64,000 nucleotides of DNA from Bacillus sp. T33-2 (GCF_002860205.1 NZ_PGVB01000021.1:62001-126000); one strand, 5' to 3'; counted from the first letter of the stretch, positions 1 to 10,210 are shown. Notes: generated by a model not told the origin, from the letters alone. Translations and numbers: made by a program.

Positions 1-33
1 CTCATCTTGCGGATTTCCGCTTAAAACTCCCAT
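1..33 (-). CDS. N-terminus of a DUF3231-like protein (partial)
   Basis: Eleven codons (MGVLSGNPQDE) run off the left edge on the minus strand. They follow an AGGAGGG ribosome binding site at 42-48 with 8-nt spacing. The opening MG(V/I)LSGNP is, as I recall it, typical of ferritin-like DUF3231 spore-associated proteins of Bacillus. The reading frame and RBS are seen directly; the family is a guess from 11 residues. Confidence 0.5.
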   Translation of the reverse strand, partial: MGVLSGNPQDE

Positions 34-202
34 TTGTTTTTCCCTCCTGAAAAATTTCTCTTTGATAGTGTTTGTTGCGATTGCGAAATTATTACTCCAA
101 ATAAAATTTGGGCAGGGACATGAACGAACCTTTTTAACAGTCATAGGCTATTACGGACTGGAATATTTTAATATATCAAAAAATCTAAAGGACTGGTACA
201 AG

Positions 203-1198
203 ATGGCCGATAAAAAGCGATTAAGAATGCTTGTTAAACTATGTTGTATCTTTTTAATTGGCGGGTTGCTGTTGGCTGCCTGCAGCGATCAAAAATCAAA
301 CTCGGACACCATCGGGTCAAAAGATGAAACCACTGATGCTGAACATGCAGTCCGGATCGGGTACCAGAAAAATTGTCCGCTTTTAATTTTGAAATCGTTG
401 GGAACGCTCGAAAAGCGGCTGAAAAAAATGGGCTATTCAGTTGAATGGAAAGAATTTCAGGCAGGACCGCCACTGGTTGAGGCTTTAAATGCAGGCAGCA
501 TCGATTTCGGCAGGACCGGGAACACGCCGCCTATATTCTCGCAGGCGGCGGGGGCGCCGTTCGTTTATGTGGCAGCCGGGAATTCGAAATTAGAAGGAAG
601 CGGGATACTTGTGCCAAAGGATTCGCCTATAAAGTCACTGGAGGATTTAAAAGGAAAGAAAATTGGGTTTGCGAATGGATCGAGCTCCCATTATCTCGTT
701 GTGAAGGCGCTTAAGCAGGCCAGCCTGTCTTACAGTGATATAACTCCTGCATTTTTACAGCCTGGAGATGCGAGGGTGGCGTTTGAACAGGGAAATATCG
801 ACGCATGGGCGGTATGGGATCCGTTCGTGGCTGCCACGGAAATCAATTCAGATGCCAGGCTTCTTGTGAACGGGGAAGGCATCACTACAGACAGGGACTT
901 CTTTTTGGCCCATGAACAGTTTGCCAAGCACCACAAACCGGTTCTTGAAGCCATTATAGAGGAAGTAGACAATTCATCTGACTGGGCAAATTCGAATCAC
1001 GACGCTCTTGTAAAATTGCTCGCTCCAGCGTTGAAGCTTGATGAAAAATCCGTTGCACAAGCGATTGACCGGCGTGTTTACGGTGTTGAAAAAATTAATG
1101 AAGAAATAATCGGCGAACAGCAGCAAATTGCTGATTTGTTTGCCACACTGAAAATCATCCCGAAAAAAATCGATGTTCATGAAGCTATGCCGAAGTGA
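203..1198 (+). CDS. ssuA: Aliphatic sulfonate ABC transporter, substrate-binding lipoprotein
   Basis: A 331-residue extracytoplasmic binding protein that captures organic sulfonates for sulfur supply. A basic N-terminus and hydrophobic stretch end in a lipobox (LAAC, Cys27), so it is probably a lipoprotein anchored outside the membrane. The mature part has the SsuA/NitT fold signature: a Leu-rich start after VRIGYQK, a GSIDFGRTGNTPP stretch and a DAWAVWDPF stretch. I chose ATG 203, behind a weak AAAGGA, because it gives a normal signal peptide. An in-frame start at 62 would put 47 odd residues in front. It is first of a three-gene operon; ssuC starts 17 nt downstream. The substrate range within sulfonates/taurine cannot be told from sequence. 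Confidence 0.88.
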   Translation: MADKKRLRMLVKLCCIFLIGGLLLAACSDQKSNSDTIGSKDETTDAEHAVRIGYQKNCPLLILKSLGTLEKRLKKMGYSVEWKEFQAGPPLVEALNAGSIDFGRTGNTPPIFSQAAGAPFVYVAAGNSKLEGSGILVPKDSPIKSLEDLKGKKIGFANGSSSHYLVVKALKQASLSYSDITPAFLQPGDARVAFEQGNIDAWAVWDPFVAATEINSDARLLVNGEGITTDRDFFLAHEQFAKHHKPVLEAIIEEVDNSSDWANSNHDALVKLLAPALKLDEKSVAQAIDRRVYGVEKINEEIIGEQQQIADLFATLKIIPKKIDVHEAMPK

Positions 1199-1215
1199 AG
1201 AAAGGAGGGCATCCA

Positions 1216-1980
1216 GTGAAGACTGCCATAAAAGGAATCGGAAAACAACTGGTATCCTGGGGCATACCGCTGCTCCTTCTGGTCACCTGGCAAGTATTAT
1301 CGAGGAAGGGAATTATTCCGGCGCGGATTCTTCCGGCACCAATCGATGTTTTCAAGGCCGCCATCGTGTTGTATCAAACGGGAGAACTGTTTGGCCATAT
1401 TGCGATAAGCTTGAAAAGGGCCGTTACCGGTTTTTTAATCGGGGGGACAATCGGCTTTTTATTAGGGTTGTTTAACGGAATATCGCGCACATCGGAGCTT
1501 TTGTTTGACACTTCCATCCAGATGCTTAGGAACATACCCCATTTGGCGATGATTCCACTCGTTATTTTATGGTTTGGAATTGATGAAATTTCAAAAATAT
1601 TCCTTGTGTCTCTCGGAGTGCTTTTCCCTGTGTATATCAATACCTACCATGGGATCAAATCCGTTGACAAGTCGCTTATAGAAATGGGGAAAGCATACGG
1701 TTTAAATGGTTCGGGGTTATTCTTTAAAATCATCCTGCCAGGAGCGTTGTCATCAGTATTGGTTGGTATCCGTTTTTCCCTTGGAGTCATGTGGCTGACA
1801 CTGATTGTGGCCGAAACCATTTCAGCCCATGCCGGGATCGGCTATATGGCCATGAATGCGAGGGAATTCATGCAAATGGATATCATTGTTTTAAGCATTG
1901 TGTTGTATGCTTTATTCGGGAAACTGTCCGATGTGATTGCACGTTTCCTGGAAAGGAGATGGCTTGTGTGGAACAATTAG
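1216..1980 (+). CDS. ssuC: Aliphatic sulfonate ABC transporter, permease
   Basis: A 254-residue inner-membrane permease with about six hydrophobic segments. The cytoplasmic EAA-type loop ([12 protein letters not shown] followed by ILPGAL) docks the ATPase. The start is GTG 1216, 6 nt after AAAGGAGGG at 1201-1209. A GTG at 1195 overlaps the ssuA stop but lies upstream of that RBS. It sits between the binding protein and the ATPase. The order A-C-B lacks an adjacent ssuD monooxygenase, so the desulfonating enzyme must be encoded elsewhere. Confidence 0.88.
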   Translation: MKTAIKGIGKQLVSWGIPLLLLVTWQVLSRKGIIPARILPAPIDVFKAAIVLYQTGELFGHIAISLKRAVTGFLIGGTIGFLLGLFNGISRTSELLFDTSIQMLRNIPHLAMIPLVILWFGIDEISKIFLVSLGVLFPVYINTYHGIKSVDKSLIEMGKAYGLNGSGLFFKIILPGALSSVLVGIRFSLGVMWLTLIVAETISAHAGIGYMAMNAREFMQMDIIVLSIVLYALFGKLSDVIARFLERRWLVWNN

Positions 1981-2029
1981 CGGCAAGAGAGACTATTATC
2001 GCATTTTCAACCATAAGGAGGGTAAAGGA

Positions 2030-2794
2030 ATGTGCTCTGGATCCACTGGCATACATGTTCAATTGCAAGGAATTTGGAAATCATATGAAGACCGTGCAGT
2101 CCTGAAAAATATCGATCTTAAAATTTTACAAGGAGAATTTGTTGCGATTGTCGGCAAAAGCGGGTGCGGAAAGAGCACCCTGCTGCGACTGATTGCCGGC
2201 CTTGAAAAAGTGGACGGTGGAACCATTTTCATTGATGGCAAGCAATTGAAAAGCTTAAATAAAGCTGCCAGGATCATGTTCCAGGATGGCCGCCTTCTTC
2301 CGTGGAAACACGTCATCGCCAATGTAGGCCTTGGACTGGCAGGCAACTGGAAAGAGAAGGCAGTTTCGGCATTAAAAAGTGTCGGTCTTGAAGACCGTGG
2401 CAGACACTGGCCAGCAACCCTTTCAGGCGGACAGAAACAGCGCGTGGCTCTCGCCAGGGCGCTTGTCCATGAACCTGAACTGCTTTTGCTTGATGAACCT
2501 CTCGGCGCACTCGACGCATTGACAAGGCTCGAAATGCAGGCATTGATAGAATCCCTGTGGAATTTACGAAAAATCACTACCCTATTAGTCACCCATGATG
2601 TGGAGGAAGCCGTTGCGCTTGCGGACCGCGTCTTCATCATTGAGGAAGGTTCGGTTGTGCTGGACGTACCGATTAACTTGCCCAGGCCCCGGCAGAGGGC
2701 GTCATCCGGTTTTGCCGTATTCGTTGAAGAAATCCTGGATCATATTTTGAAACGGAACAAGGATAACGATTTGCAGCTTGCAGCGGAAAATTGA
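2030..2794 (+). CDS. ssuB: Aliphatic sulfonate ABC transporter, ATP-binding protein
   Basis: A 254-residue cytoplasmic ATPase that drives the SsuAC importer. Visible motifs are Walker [10 protein letters not shown], a Q-loop in [10 protein letters not shown], the signature LSGGQKQR, Walker B LLLLDEP followed by a D-loop, and a switch His in THDVEEA. The ATG at 2030 follows GGAGGGTAAAGGA. Translation could also begin further upstream at 1937, but that would overlap ssuC and lacks an RBS. The length is normal for nitrate/sulfonate-type ATPases. It is last in the operon. Confidence 0.88.
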   Translation: MCSGSTGIHVQLQGIWKSYEDRAVLKNIDLKILQGEFVAIVGKSGCGKSTLLRLIAGLEKVDGGTIFIDGKQLKSLNKAARIMFQDGRLLPWKHVIANVGLGLAGNWKEKAVSALKSVGLEDRGRHWPATLSGGQKQRVALARALVHEPELLLLDEPLGALDALTRLEMQALIESLWNLRKITTLLVTHDVEEAVALADRVFIIEEGSVVLDVPINLPRPRQRASSGFAVFVEEILDHILKRNKDNDLQLAAEN

Positions 2795-2837
2795 TGAAAA
2801 GAATGGCCGTCAAAACCCGCGCTTCATAAAGGAATGA

Positions 2838-3113
2838 TTAACCGCTCTTTACGCCATACAAGATAAAGCCGACACCGAGGAATATCCAGAACATTTTAAT
2901 AAAAGAAATTTTATCAGCCAGCCCCAACAGACCGATCGATGTGGTGACTATAAGGATAATCGGCCCCACAAAAGCAAGTGAACTGTTTACAATGAGGGCT
3001 TTTTCAATATCATTCAATTTAATCATTAATAATGCCGCAAAAATTTCTATGCTGCCTGATAATAACCTTAAGACTGCCATTCCAAGGACTGCTTTTTCCA
3101 GTATTGTGAACAT
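2838..3113 (-). CDS. YqhV-like small membrane protein (DUF2619)
   Basis: A 91-residue protein with three hydrophobic segments, resembling B. subtilis YqhV (DUF2619). Shared features as I recall them are RLLSGSIE near the N-terminus, then IEKALIVNSSLAFVGP, then TTSIGLLGLADK. The start at 3113 follows AGGAGG with 5-nt spacing; upstream codons in the same frame lack an RBS. It converges on ssuB. Function is unknown. In B. subtilis yqhV lies by the spoIIIA operon, which is not present here. Confidence 0.65.
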   Translation of the reverse strand: MFTILEKAVLGMAVLRLLSGSIEIFAALLMIKLNDIEKALIVNSSLAFVGPIILIVTTSIGLLGLADKISFIKMFWIFLGVGFILYGVKSG

Positions 3114-3305
3114 GCGCTCCTCCTGTACGATTCCATCTTCATGACCATTATATGCTCGAATCGGCCAGTCAAGGACAAGACCGCCCACTTTTTTTAAATG
3201 GGTCTCAAGTTCCCGCCATAAAGCATGGCAGTCCGCACTTTACTTTTCAGCCGATAATGATCATCTTTTTATTTATGTGTTTCGATTTTCTCATAACTAA
3301 AATGA

Positions 3306-3311
3306 TATAAT
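3306..3311 (+). promoter_or_regulatory. Candidate -10 box of selA
   Basis: A perfect TATAAT lies 32 nt before the selA start. The region 17-18 nt upstream (CGATTT/TCGATT) is a poor -35. SigA-type by inference only. Confidence 0.4.
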
Positions 3312-3343
3312 AGTCACGGACAACAGTTTTGGGAGGTAAAGCA

Positions 3344-4753
3344 TTGAAGCAGTTATTAAGATTAATACCGCCAGTTCACGAGCTGCAAAAAAATCCCCGC
3401 TTCAAAAAGCTGATGGACGGTGCAGGAGTGGATTCCAGCCATTTAACGAATGTGGTAAAAGATGTCCTCAGCCAGGTAAGAACATCAATTTCAGCTGGGA
3501 GCTGGACAGGTCCAAAGCCGGGAAATGCTGCTTTCGAAGATGCCCTTTTCATAAAAATTGAATCTGCATTGAACATTCAGCTTAGCTACACTTTAAAGCG
3601 GGTTATAAATGCGACAGGAACCATTTTACATACGAATCTCGGACGCGCCCGGTTGAGTGACAGGGCCATTCGGCATGTCATTGAAACAGCACAAAACTAT
3701 TCAAACCTCGAATACAGGCTGGAAGAAGGTGAGCGCGGATCACGGCACAGCCATGTTGAATCACTCCTGAAGCAGATAACCGGGGCAGAGTCAGCCATGG
3801 TAGTCAATAACAATGCTGCCGCCGTGTTCCTTATTTTAACTGCCCTTGCCAAAAATAAAGAAGTGGTCGTTTCCCGCGGCCAACTCGTTGAAATCGGAGG
3901 ATCTTTCAGGATTTCCTCTATTATGGAAGAAAGTGGCGCCAAGCTTGTGGAGATTGGCACGACAAATAAAACCCATTTATCCGATTATGAAGATGCCATC
4001 AACGAAGAAACAGCGATGATCCTCAAGGTACATACAAGTAATTTCAAAGTAATCGGTTTTACTAAATCTGTAGAGACGGACGAATTGGCCCGATTAGCGG
4101 GCAAGCATGAACAAACCATTTTTTATGAAGACCTCGGAAGTGGTGTGCTGCATGATTTCCGCCGGCACGGCATAGGAGATGAGCCGGTTGTAAGCGAAGT
4201 GCTGAAGATGGGGGCGGACATTGTCTCGTTCAGCGGGGACAAGCTGCTCGGTGGGCCGCAGGCAGGAATCATCGCCGGTAAAAAAATATTGGTCGACAAG
4301 CTGAAAAAGCACCAGCTTGCCAGGGTAGTCCGGGTGGACAAGATGACACTTGCAGCCCTTGAAGGGACATTAATGGATTATTTCAAAGGCAGGCCAGGAT
4401 TGGAGAATATCCCGACCGTCAGAGATTTGCTTGCGACTCCCAATGAGCTTAAAAACAGGACTGAAAACTTTGTCAAACGGCTTACCGGCCTGTCGGATTC
4501 CTATGATGCCAGAACGGAGTCCGGGACAAGCCAGGTTGGCGGCGGGACAATGCCTGATGTAGAACTTCCTGCTTTCATCGCGGTAGTTTCGCATCATTCA
4601 ATAACAGCCGAGCAGTTGGCTGCAAGGCTGCGCACGGATTTTTCCCCGTCGATCGTTTGCAGGATCCAAAGGCATGAACTGCATTTTGATTTGCGGACGG
4701 TTTCACCAGAGGAAGAAGAATTGATTTTGTCCGCCCTTAAGATGAACGAGTGA
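3344..4753 (+). CDS. selA: L-seryl-tRNA(Sec) selenium transferase
   Basis: A 469-residue PLP enzyme that converts Ser-tRNA(Sec) to Sec-tRNA(Sec) using selenophosphate. The N-terminal PPVHELQKNPRF region and the NATGTILHTNLGRA block are characteristic of SelA. The PLP lysine is Lys300 in SGDKLLGGPQAG. The start is TTG 3344, 7 nt after GGGAGG; a second TTG at 3329 lies upstream of that RBS. The gene stands alone: selB, selD and tRNA-Sec are not in this window, though selAB operons are common. Its presence supports reading the UGA at 17237 as selenocysteine. E. coli SelA is of similar length (463). Confidence 0.93.
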   Translation: MKQLLRLIPPVHELQKNPRFKKLMDGAGVDSSHLTNVVKDVLSQVRTSISAGSWTGPKPGNAAFEDALFIKIESALNIQLSYTLKRVINATGTILHTNLGRARLSDRAIRHVIETAQNYSNLEYRLEEGERGSRHSHVESLLKQITGAESAMVVNNNAAAVFLILTALAKNKEVVVSRGQLVEIGGSFRISSIMEESGAKLVEIGTTNKTHLSDYEDAINEETAMILKVHTSNFKVIGFTKSVETDELARLAGKHEQTIFYEDLGSGVLHDFRRHGIGDEPVVSEVLKMGADIVSFSGDKLLGGPQAGIIAGKKILVDKLKKHQLARVVRVDKMTLAALEGTLMDYFKGRPGLENIPTVRDLLATPNELKNRTENFVKRLTGLSDSYDARTESGTSQVGGGTMPDVELPAFIAVVSHHSITAEQLAARLRTDFSPSIVCRIQRHELHFDLRTVSPEEEELILSALKMNE

Positions 4754-4927
4754 TACGTAATTATCACATTTTATAAGGGCATCGTCATTTTATGAACGAA
4801 ACAGTGTTTAATTAATCACTATCATCATAAATTTGACACAATCGTAACAAATATAATAGGTACAAAGGACTGAATGAAGCTTAGAATTTTTCCTTTTTTT
4901 GTATTTTTTTGAAAAGGGGGTAACGTA

Positions 4928-6397
4928 ATGATACGTGACTTATTTATATACATGCTGGCGTTTTTTTCATTACTTTTATTCCATGTCCTGTTTAACTATA
5001 TCAAATCATTTGGCAGAACAACTCCCCATAGGGAGGAAGCCAGGCTTCCAGCATCTCCGATAATCGATTCTGGTCCCGTCAGTTCTCTAAACCTTGTTCA
5101 ACAACGTGAAAAATATCAGTCCCTTTTCGAATATAATCGTTGTGCCGGCTTCATCCTTGACGCACAGGGCCATATCGTCGATCTAAATGATTCAGCAGAG
5201 AGACTGCTTGGATACAGTAAATTCGAAATAATCGGGTCGACGTTAGCACCATTTATCGCCCGGGACGAACTTGAAGAGGCAGCAATTCAATATAAAGAAA
5301 TACTTAAAGGAAAATCGGTGAACTTCGAAACAACTTTAATTGGCATGGAGGGAAGCAAGAGAACGACTTGGGTGAATGCATGTCCCGTGGTCATCAATGG
5401 AGAGATTACAGGGTGCATTGGGCTGGCCAATGATATAACAGGTTCGCATGAACATAAAAAAGAGACGATGGACAATCTCGGAAGATACCGGAATCTGGTC
5501 GAACTGTCTCCGCAGATTGTTTTTGTCCATTCCAAAGACCAAATAGAATTCGTAAACCAGGCGGGCCTTCGTTACGCCGGAGCCGAAAGCATAGAGGAAA
5601 TAGCAGGTAAAACTGTGTTTGATTTTTTACACGAGGACGACAAAGAAAAAGTCGCATACCATTTAATGATGCTTTTCCAAAATACACCCGTTAACAATTC
5701 AAAATCTGAATACCGTTTCATTAACAGAAAAGGGGTGGAGATGGTAGGGGAGATCAGGAGCACGTTGATCGAGTTTAACAATAAGCCTGCCATTTTGGGC
5801 GTGGTCCATGATATTACGAAAACTAAACAGGTAGAACAAAAATTGAAGGAAGCAAACAAAATTCTTCAAAATCTATCCCAGCTTGACGGGCTGTCAGGCA
5901 TCCCGAACCGCCGTTCCTTTGATGAAACGCTCGAACGCGAATTCCGCCGGGCTGCACGGAACAATGAATGGCTGGGGCTGCTGTTAATAGACATCGACTA
6001 TTTCAAATTGTACAACGACACCTACGGGCACCAGCAAGGCGACAACGCACTCATTATGGTCGCCAAAACAATAAACGAAAAATTGCTGCGCCCAGGGGAT
6101 TATTCCGCAAGGTACGGGGGAGAGGAATTTGCCGTCATACTGCCGGAGACGAATTTGGCAGGAGCGTCAAGAGTAGCAGAAATTCTCCGAAGGGAAATTG
6201 AGTCCCTGCGGATTCCACATTCCGTGTCTGAAATTTCACCTTATTTGACGATCAGCATTGGTGTCGCAAGTTTCATTCCCGAGCAGGATTCTTTGCCGGG
6301 TGAACTAATTTCACTCGCCGACCGCTCGTTATACCATGCTAAGCACACAGGCAGGAACCGGGCTGGGCAGTTGGAGCATTGTAATTTGAGCTCGTAG
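4928..6397 (+). CDS. PAS-PAS-GGDEF diguanylate cyclase
   Basis: A 489-residue membrane-anchored signalling protein expected to make c-di-GMP. Residues 3-28 form one transmembrane segment. Two PAS domains follow at about 60-175 and 185-305, then a GGDEF domain from about 320. The catalytic loop reads GGEEF at 397-401, an active variant. RPGD at 388-391 is the expected product-inhibition I-site five residues upstream. The ATG follows AAAAGGGGG. It is monocistronic. No ligand for the PAS domains can be inferred. Confidence 0.88.
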   Translation: MIRDLFIYMLAFFSLLLFHVLFNYIKSFGRTTPHREEARLPASPIIDSGPVSSLNLVQQREKYQSLFEYNRCAGFILDAQGHIVDLNDSAERLLGYSKFEIIGSTLAPFIARDELEEAAIQYKEILKGKSVNFETTLIGMEGSKRTTWVNACPVVINGEITGCIGLANDITGSHEHKKETMDNLGRYRNLVELSPQIVFVHSKDQIEFVNQAGLRYAGAESIEEIAGKTVFDFLHEDDKEKVAYHLMMLFQNTPVNNSKSEYRFINRKGVEMVGEIRSTLIEFNNKPAILGVVHDITKTKQVEQKLKEANKILQNLSQLDGLSGIPNRRSFDETLEREFRRAARNNEWLGLLLIDIDYFKLYNDTYGHQQGDNALIMVAKTINEKLLRPGDYSARYGGEEFAVILPETNLAGASRVAEILRREIESLRIPHSVSEISPYLTISIGVASFIPEQDSLPGELISLADRSLYHAKHTGRNRAGQLEHCNLSS

Positions 6398-6449
6398 GAT
6401 GGATCAGGAGGCCGCGATCAGGTGGCCTCCTCTTATTGCTGCAGACTCA

Positions 6450-6593
6450 CTACATATCGTGGCCGGAATTATGCTTTTGGCGGCTATGGTTCCTGTTCTT
6501 CACCTTGTGTGAGCCGCTGAGTGGTGCCGGTTGGCTGGGATTGTCACCTTTAGGTGCGTTTTTATGCATGTCCCTCTGGTTATTTTTGTTCAT
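6450..6593 (-). CDS. sspP: Small acid-soluble spore protein P
   Basis: A 47-residue, Lys/Asn/His-rich protein closely resembling SspP (CotL). It shares the PLSGS(H/K)KVKNRNH core and the QKHNSGHDM end. An AGGAGGG RBS lies 9 nt before the ATG. In B. subtilis sspP lies directly after sspO in one operon. Here a plus-strand gene (6714-6971) lies between them, so sspP may have its own promoter. It is a minor SASP made in the forespore. Confidence 0.85.
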   Translation of the reverse strand: MNKNNQRDMHKNAPKGDNPSQPAPLSGSHKVKNRNHSRQKHNSGHDM

Positions 6594-6713
6594 TTCACAT
6601 TTCCCTCCTATTTATTATGTTTGTATGCAGCTGAAATTTTATACTGTATATATTCTTTCTGTTCGGCGCATTTTATAGGTACAGTTTTTTTCAAATATCC
6701 AGGAGGAATACAA

Positions 6714-6971
6714 ATGCCTTACAACAAAGACAAACAGCAGGCTTTTCAGGCAGCCCAGCAGGGGTATGAGGAAGCACAGGGCCTTTATGTTGATATCGTC
6801 CGTGACAGCGCGAGCTACGGGCACCAGCTGAAACACTTGAAAAATGAAGTAAACGAGGCGTTCCAACAAATTGAAAACGCCCTTGAAGTAGCATCCGAAC
6901 ATCAGCGTGAACAGCTGGAAAGGTTCCAGAACGATTTGCGCCGGATTGTCGCCGAAGTAAACCATGCATAA
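6714..6971 (+). CDS. Small coiled-coil protein, possibly DUF2524 (YtzC-like)
   Basis: An 85-residue charged, Gln-rich helical protein with no membrane segment. A strong AGGAGG RBS lies 7 nt upstream of ATG 6714. The C-terminal part (EHQREQLERFQNDL) is reminiscent of YtzC/DUF2524 proteins; I regard this as a weak match. It sits on the opposite strand between sspO and sspP, interrupting a pair that is normally contiguous. Function unknown. Confidence 0.7.
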   Translation: MPYNKDKQQAFQAAQQGYEEAQGLYVDIVRDSASYGHQLKHLKNEVNEAFQQIENALEVASEHQREQLERFQNDLRRIVAEVNHA

Positions 6972-6983
6972 TATGAAATAAGT

Positions 6984-7010
6984 GAAGCGGAAGGGGCAAC
7001 CCTCCGCTTC
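6984..7010. terminator. Hairpin between converging 6714-6971 gene and sspO
   Basis: GAAGCGGA and TCCGCTTC form an 8-bp stem around an 11-nt loop. The following T-run is interrupted. It could serve both converging genes. Confidence 0.55.
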
Positions 7011-7018
7011 TATTTAAT

Positions 7019-7167
7019 TCACTGATTTTTCTTCCGCTTTTTGTTGTTTTGCTTTGGGCTTCTGTGAGCGGCTCATTTGACAGCTCCTCGTTAAATCCCG
7101 CACCTTTTCCCTGGGAGCTCGCGGAGTTCATTCCCGGGATAACATGATTGGCCTTCCGTTTTGCCAA
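7019..7167 (-). pseudogene. sspO: Small acid-soluble spore protein O, frameshifted near the 3' end
   Basis: The first 34 codons read as SspO: AKRKANHVIPGMN, then SQGKGAGF and LTEAQ. The start is TTG 7167, 8 nt after GGAGG at 7176-7180. After LTEAQ the frame breaks. One nucleotide is missing near 7051/7052, and in the next frame the expected ending QNNKKRKKNQ and a TGA appear. The region is 149 nt instead of 150. As read, the original frame runs on and would add a long unrelated tail. This is either a real lesion or a single-base sequencing error. A normal SspO is 48-49 residues. Confidence 0.8.
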
Positions 7168-7354
7168 TTTTCTCACCTCCGTGCTGCTACTTTTTCCATA
7201 TAGGGAGCATGAATTCCCCTAAATAATTTTGCTGCCATAACAATCCCGTCGGAGACCGGGAAACTAAACGAAGTTCTGAATGACATAAAAACCTTTGTTT
7301 GGTACATCTGCACGTTATGAAAATATAAATCTATAAGATATACTTATCAAGGAC

Positions 7355-7394
7355 AATAACTTTCTTGTTATTTACTTATCTAGAAGGTTATATT
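7355..7394 (+). promoter_or_regulatory. citB control region: candidate CcpC dyad and promoter
   Basis: AATAAC (7355-7360) and GTTATT (7367-7372) form a perfect dyad with a 6-nt spacer, like the ATAA...TTAT sites of the citrate-responsive regulator CcpC. It overlaps a candidate promoter TTGTTA (7365) - 18 nt - TATATT (7389-7394). CcpC control of citB is established in B. subtilis; here it is inferred. Confidence 0.45.
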
Positions 7395-7496
7395 AAGATT
7401 AGAATTGTGAGAAAAGTTCGGATGGCAAAGAATTCAAACTTTTCGACAATTACTTATATTTAGTTTATGATGTTTACGAAAGAAGGGGGTAAACAT

Positions 7497-10205
7497 ATGT
7501 CAACGAATGATGTTTTTAACGCCCGCAGTTCGTTTGAAATTGACGGGAAACGCTATCATTTTTACCGTCTTTCCGCTTTGGAAGAAGCGGGTGCAGGGCA
7601 AGTTTCCAAGCTTCCTTACTCAGTAAAGGTACTGCTTGAATCTGTCCTCCGCCAATTGGACGGCCGTGTCATTACAAAAGAGCATGTTGAAAATCTCGCA
7701 AAATGGGGGACTTCCGGAGTAAAGGAAATTGATGTGCCATTCAAGCCTTCGCGGGTCATTCTCCAGGACTTCACTGGTGTTCCAGCCGTTGTTGATCTTG
7801 CCTCATTGCGCAAGGCGATGGCAGATTTGGGCGGAGATCCAGACAAAATCAATCCCGAAAAACCAGTCGACCTCGTAATCGACCACTCTGTCCAGGTTGA
7901 TAAGTACGGAACGCCTGATTCACTTACTGTCAATATGGAACTGGAATTTGAAAGGAACGCTGAACGTTACCAGTTTTTAAGCTGGGCCCAAAAGGCATTC
8001 GACAACTACCGGGCAGTTCCTCCTGCAACTGGCATTGTGCACCAGGTTAACCTTGAGTATCTTGCAAGCGTTGTCCACGCCGTGGAAAATGCTGATGGTG
8101 AGTTCGAAACATTCCCTGATTCACTCGTAGGAACCGACTCCCATACGACGATGATCAACGGTATCGGTGTTCTCGGCTGGGGTGTCGGCGGTATTGAAGC
8201 TGAAGCAGGAATGCTGGGGCAGCCTTCATACTTCCCGGTCCCTGAAGTCATTGGTGTCAAGCTGACAGGCGATATGCCTAACGGATCGACTGCGACTGAT
8301 TTAGCTTTGAAAGTAACCCAAGTCCTTCGCAGCAAAGGGGTTGTTGGTAAATTCGTCGAATTTTTCGGGCCGGGAGTAGTAACGCTGCCCCTTGCCGACC
8401 GGGCAACCGTTGCCAACATGGCGCCTGAGTATGGAGCAACTTGCGGATTCTTCCCGGTGGATGATGAAGCAATTGAATATTTACGCCTCACTGGACGTCC
8501 TGAGGAACATATTAAAGTTGTCGAAGCATATTGCAAAGAAAATGGATTGTTCTTTAATCCGGATTTGGATCCTGTTTACACGGATGTTGTTGAAATCAAT
8601 CTTTCCGAGATTGAAGCCAATCTGTCCGGCCCTAAGCGGCCGCAGGATTTAATCCCGCTTTCACAAATGAAACAATCTTTTAACGATGCTTTAACTGCAC
8701 CAATCGGAAATCAGGGGTTTGGCCTCGGTAAAAAAGAAATCAATAAAGAGGCGGTTGTCGAATTCGCAAACGGCGATAAGACAACAATGAAAACCGGCTC
8801 AATTGCAATCGCTGCAATTACGAGCTGCACGAACACCTCCAACCCGTATGTGCTGGTCGGTGCCGGATTAGTGGCTAAAAAGGCAGTGGAACTCGGCATG
8901 GAAGTTCCTAAATTCGTTAAAACTTCATTGGCACCAGGCTCCAAGGTTGTTACTGGTTACCTTCGCGATTCAGGTTTGCTTCCATATTTAGAAGCGATTG
9001 GATTCAACCTTGTTGGCTACGGCTGTACGACATGCATCGGGAACTCAGGACCGTTGCGGCCTGAGATCGAGAAATCAGTTGCTGAAAACGACTTGCTTGT
9101 GACTTCTGTCCTTTCAGGGAACCGAAACTTTGAAGGGCGGATTCACCCCCTTGTCAAGGCTAACTACCTTGCTTCTCCACCGCTTGTTGTAGCATACGCG
9201 CTTGCCGGAACAGTGGACATTGATCTTCAGAACGATTGTATCGGCAGAGACAGGAATGGCAATGAAGTATATTTCAAGGATATTTGGCCTTCTACTTCCG
9301 AGGTAAATGAAGTGGTTAACAAAGTCGTGACACCTGAACTGTTCCGCAGGGAATATGAGCATGTATTCAGCGACAACGAGCGTTGGAACGAGATCCAGAC
9401 TAGCAACGAGCCTCTTTATACATGGGATGACGATTCAACTTACATTGCAAATCCGCCATTCTTCGAAGGCTTGACACCTGATCCGGGTCAAGTCGCGCCC
9501 TTGACCGGATTGCGGGTTGTCGGCAAGTTCGGTGATTCAGTAACAACCGACCATATTTCACCGGCAGGGGCCATCGGCAAAGATACACCTGCAGGAAAAT
9601 ATTTGCGCGAAAAAGGTGTGGAACCACGTGACTTCAACTCTTATGGTTCCCGCCGCGGCAACCATGAAGTAATGATGCGCGGCACATTTGCCAATATCCG
9701 TATCCGCAACCAGATCGCTCCTGGCACAGAGGGTGGCTTCACCACCTACTGGCCAACCAGCGAAGTCATGTCCATTTATGATGCCTGCATGAAGTATAAA
9801 GACCAGGGAACAGGTTTAATGGTTATTGCAGGTAAAGATTACGGCATGGGATCTTCCCGCGACTGGGCCGCGAAAGGAACTAACCTGCTTGGCATCAAGA
9901 CCGTCATCGCCGAAAGCTTCGAGCGTATCCATCGTTCAAACCTTGTGCTGATGGGCGTGCTTCCGCTGCAATTCAAGCAAGGTGAGAGCGCAGAAACACT
10001 CGGCCTTACAGGAAAAGAAACATTTGATGTTCAAGTTGATGAAAGTGTACGCCCTCGCGACATCGTCACAGTTACTGCGACAGACGAATCCGGAAACAAG
10101 AGGACGTTCGAGGCGCTTGTCCGGTTTGACTCAGAGGTGGAAATAGATTACTACCGCCACGGCGGAATACTCCAAATGGTTCTCCGGGAAAAATTAAAAG
10201 CGTGA
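7497..10205 (+). CDS. citB: Aconitate hydratase
   Basis: A 902-residue TCA-cycle aconitase that isomerises citrate to isocitrate in the cytoplasm. In Bacillus the apoprotein is also an RNA-binding regulator. The [4Fe-4S] ligands are Cys444 in SCTNTSNP and Cys510/Cys513 in GCTTCIG. The C-terminal swivel domain contains [16 protein letters not shown] 7497 follows AAGAAGGGGG; an upstream in-frame ATG at 7467 precedes that RBS. The length matches B. subtilis CitB (909). It anchors the synteny with the citB-yneN-sspN-tlp region, with sspO divergent upstream. A strong terminator follows. Confidence 0.97.
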   Translation: MSTNDVFNARSSFEIDGKRYHFYRLSALEEAGAGQVSKLPYSVKVLLESVLRQLDGRVITKEHVENLAKWGTSGVKEIDVPFKPSRVILQDFTGVPAVVDLASLRKAMADLGGDPDKINPEKPVDLVIDHSVQVDKYGTPDSLTVNMELEFERNAERYQFLSWAQKAFDNYRAVPPATGIVHQVNLEYLASVVHAVENADGEFETFPDSLVGTDSHTTMINGIGVLGWGVGGIEAEAGMLGQPSYFPVPEVIGVKLTGDMPNGSTATDLALKVTQVLRSKGVVGKFVEFFGPGVVTLPLADRATVANMAPEYGATCGFFPVDDEAIEYLRLTGRPEEHIKVVEAYCKENGLFFNPDLDPVYTDVVEINLSEIEANLSGPKRPQDLIPLSQMKQSFNDALTAPIGNQGFGLGKKEINKEAVVEFANGDKTTMKTGSIAIAAITSCTNTSNPYVLVGAGLVAKKAVELGMEVPKFVKTSLAPGSKVVTGYLRDSGLLPYLEAIGFNLVGYGCTTCIGNSGPLRPEIEKSVAENDLLVTSVLSGNRNFEGRIHPLVKANYLASPPLVVAYALAGTVDIDLQNDCIGRDRNGNEVYFKDIWPSTSEVNEVVNKVVTPELFRREYEHVFSDNERWNEIQTSNEPLYTWDDDSTYIANPPFFEGLTPDPGQVAPLTGLRVVGKFGDSVTTDHISPAGAIGKDTPAGKYLREKGVEPRDFNSYGSRRGNHEVMMRGTFANIRIRNQIAPGTEGGFTTYWPTSEVMSIYDACMKYKDQGTGLMVIAGKDYGMGSSRDWAAKGTNLLGIKTVIAESFERIHRSNLVLMGVLPLQFKQGESAETLGLTGKETFDVQVDESVRPRDIVTVTATDESGNKRTFEALVRFDSEVEIDYYRHGGILQMVLREKLKA

Positions 10206-10210
10206 AAAAA

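Noticed and set aside
62..202. N-terminal extension of ssuA from GTG/ATG-like codons at 62
   Set aside because: It would place 47 residues before a normal lipoprotein signal peptide.
4833..4857. TTGACA...TATAAT promoter before the GGDEF gene
   Set aside because: The spacer is only 13 nt, too short for a SigA promoter.
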